DNA of 6,271 nt from an uncultured Pseudomonadota bacterium. Its GTDB lineage: Bacteria > Myxococcota_A > UBA9042 > CAIXZC01. The position numbers and the translations under genes are program-made. The stretch spans positions 1-6,271 of the forward strand of contig CALGBT010000216.1 of NCBI GenBank assembly GCA_937884235.1, read 5' to 3'. The notes under the pieces were generated by a model that was not told the origin of the DNA, searched no databases, and worked only from the letters and a program-made list of their open reading frames with translations. Shown here in pieces: positions 6,151 through 6,271 of this stretch. Each line of letters opens with the position of its first letter. Positions within the stretch are counted from its first letter, which is position 1.

Positions 6151-6170
6151 GGTGCCGACACGAAGGCACC
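6151..6170. repeat. Hairpin GGTGCC/GGCACC
   Basis: GGTGCC (6151-6156) and GGCACC (6165-6170) form a perfect six-base stem with an eight-base loop, with CCTTTT at 6175-6180. GTCGG (6148-6152) can alternatively pair with CCGAC (6155-6159), so two mutually exclusive hairpins are possible. The gap before the T-run makes it a poor terminator. Confidence 0.4.
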
Positions 6171-6239
6171 CCGTCCTTTTCGCCTGAAAACGTACGATTG
6201 CCACCTTACCGTACGCCATGCTCGCCGGGGCTGTTCTCT

Positions 6240-6266
6240 CCGTAGAGACGGGCCTCGGCCCGTCTA
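6240..6266 (-). repeat. 27-bp hairpin repeat, right copy (inverted)
   Basis: AGACGGGCC (6246-6254) pairs with GGCCCGTCT (6257-6265), a nine-base perfect palindrome around TC (or an eight-base stem with a CTCG tetraloop). It begins CCGTAGAGACG and ends CGTCTA, matching the left copy in reverse orientation. The stem-top bases differ from the left copy but still pair, so the structure is kept while the sequence changes. Confidence 0.65.
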
Positions 6267-6271
6267 AACTC

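Larger units (their letters stand above)
6062..6184. repeat. Imperfect long-range inverted repeat inside the element
   Basis: The blocks GGCG (6062-6065), AAAGG (6070-6074) and CGGGGTGC (6080-6087) face GCACCCCG (6166-6173), CCTTT (6175-6179) and CGCC (6181-6184) in the reverse order expected for one interrupted stem. The eight-base block is perfect; the outer ones are short and separated by unequal gaps. Confidence 0.4.
6011..6266. mobile_element. Candidate MITE-like or paired REP/BIME-like element
   Basis: This 256-bp segment is bounded by two 27-bp sequences in inverted orientation that agree at all 6 outer and all 11 inner positions and differ only in a 10-base centre. Each copy is itself a hairpin. 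The interior holds more inverted repeats and no gene. The outermost TA at both ends could be a TA target duplication as made by IS630/Tc1/mariner-type transposases, but it could equally be part of the repeat. No transposase is present, so mobility is inferred only from structure. Confidence 0.35.
5972..6271. other. Gene-free, palindrome-rich intergenic region
   Basis: No reading frame here has a convincing start, codon bias or recognisable product. The stretch carries a small CGACC/GGTCG hairpin (5988-5999), the two inverted 27-bp repeats and several further inverted repeats listed separately. No hairpin is followed directly by a run of T, so no clear intrinsic terminator for rel can be assigned. 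The hairpin at 6012-6031 is the nearest candidate. Confidence 0.7.

Noticed and set aside
6039..6245. A 68-codon plus-strand frame in the 3' intergenic region
   Set aside because: It lies wholly within the palindromic segment, its product resembles nothing known, and no ribosome binding site stands out. It is best explained by chance in GC-rich repeat DNA.
1..6271. CRISPR array, tRNA, rRNA, defence system or prophage genes
   Set aside because: No regularly spaced direct repeats, cloverleaf signature, rRNA-like tract, nuclease, integrase or phage protein motif was seen on either strand.

Overview
This is an ordinary chromosomal stretch from a GC-rich, Gram-negative-type bacterium. The lineage cannot be fixed from the sequence. 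The bifunctional Rel-type stringent factor and a polyhydroxyalkanoic-acid-system protein would suit a proteobacterium in the broad sense, including deltaproteobacterial lineages, but that is inference. Five complete genes are supported, plus the tail of a sixth, and they are tightly packed up to base 5971. The last 300 bases are non-coding and rich in palindromes.

Region 1 (bases 1-2428, + strand) is a translationally coupled cassette. The end of an unidentified gene overlaps a polytopic membrane protein that resembles GT39/PMT-type (GT-C fold) glycosyltransferases. That gene overlaps, by a GTGA junction, a cytosolic family 2 glycosyltransferase of the dolichyl-phosphate-mannose-synthase type. 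The simplest reading is a two-step pathway: the GT2 enzyme loads a sugar onto a polyprenyl phosphate, and the membrane enzyme transfers it to an acceptor on the outer face of the inner membrane.

Region 2 (2425-3602, - strand) is a two-gene operon: a radical SAM protein with an unusual CX4CX2C cluster motif, then a small polyhydroxyalkanoic-acid-system protein. It runs tail to tail into region 1, and the two stop codons share one CTAG.

Region 3 (3603-5971) holds a divergent promoter region and rel, the bifunctional (p)ppGpp synthetase/hydrolase. Sigma70-like promoters can be read in both directions, and both could use the same palindromic TTGCAA as their -35 box.

Region 4 (5972-6271) has no credible gene. 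It carries two inverted copies of a 27-bp hairpin-forming sequence bounding about 256 bp that contains further inverted repeats. This looks like a MITE or a REP/BIME-type pair and is the most unusual item in the window. I see no clear evidence of an undescribed multi-gene system.
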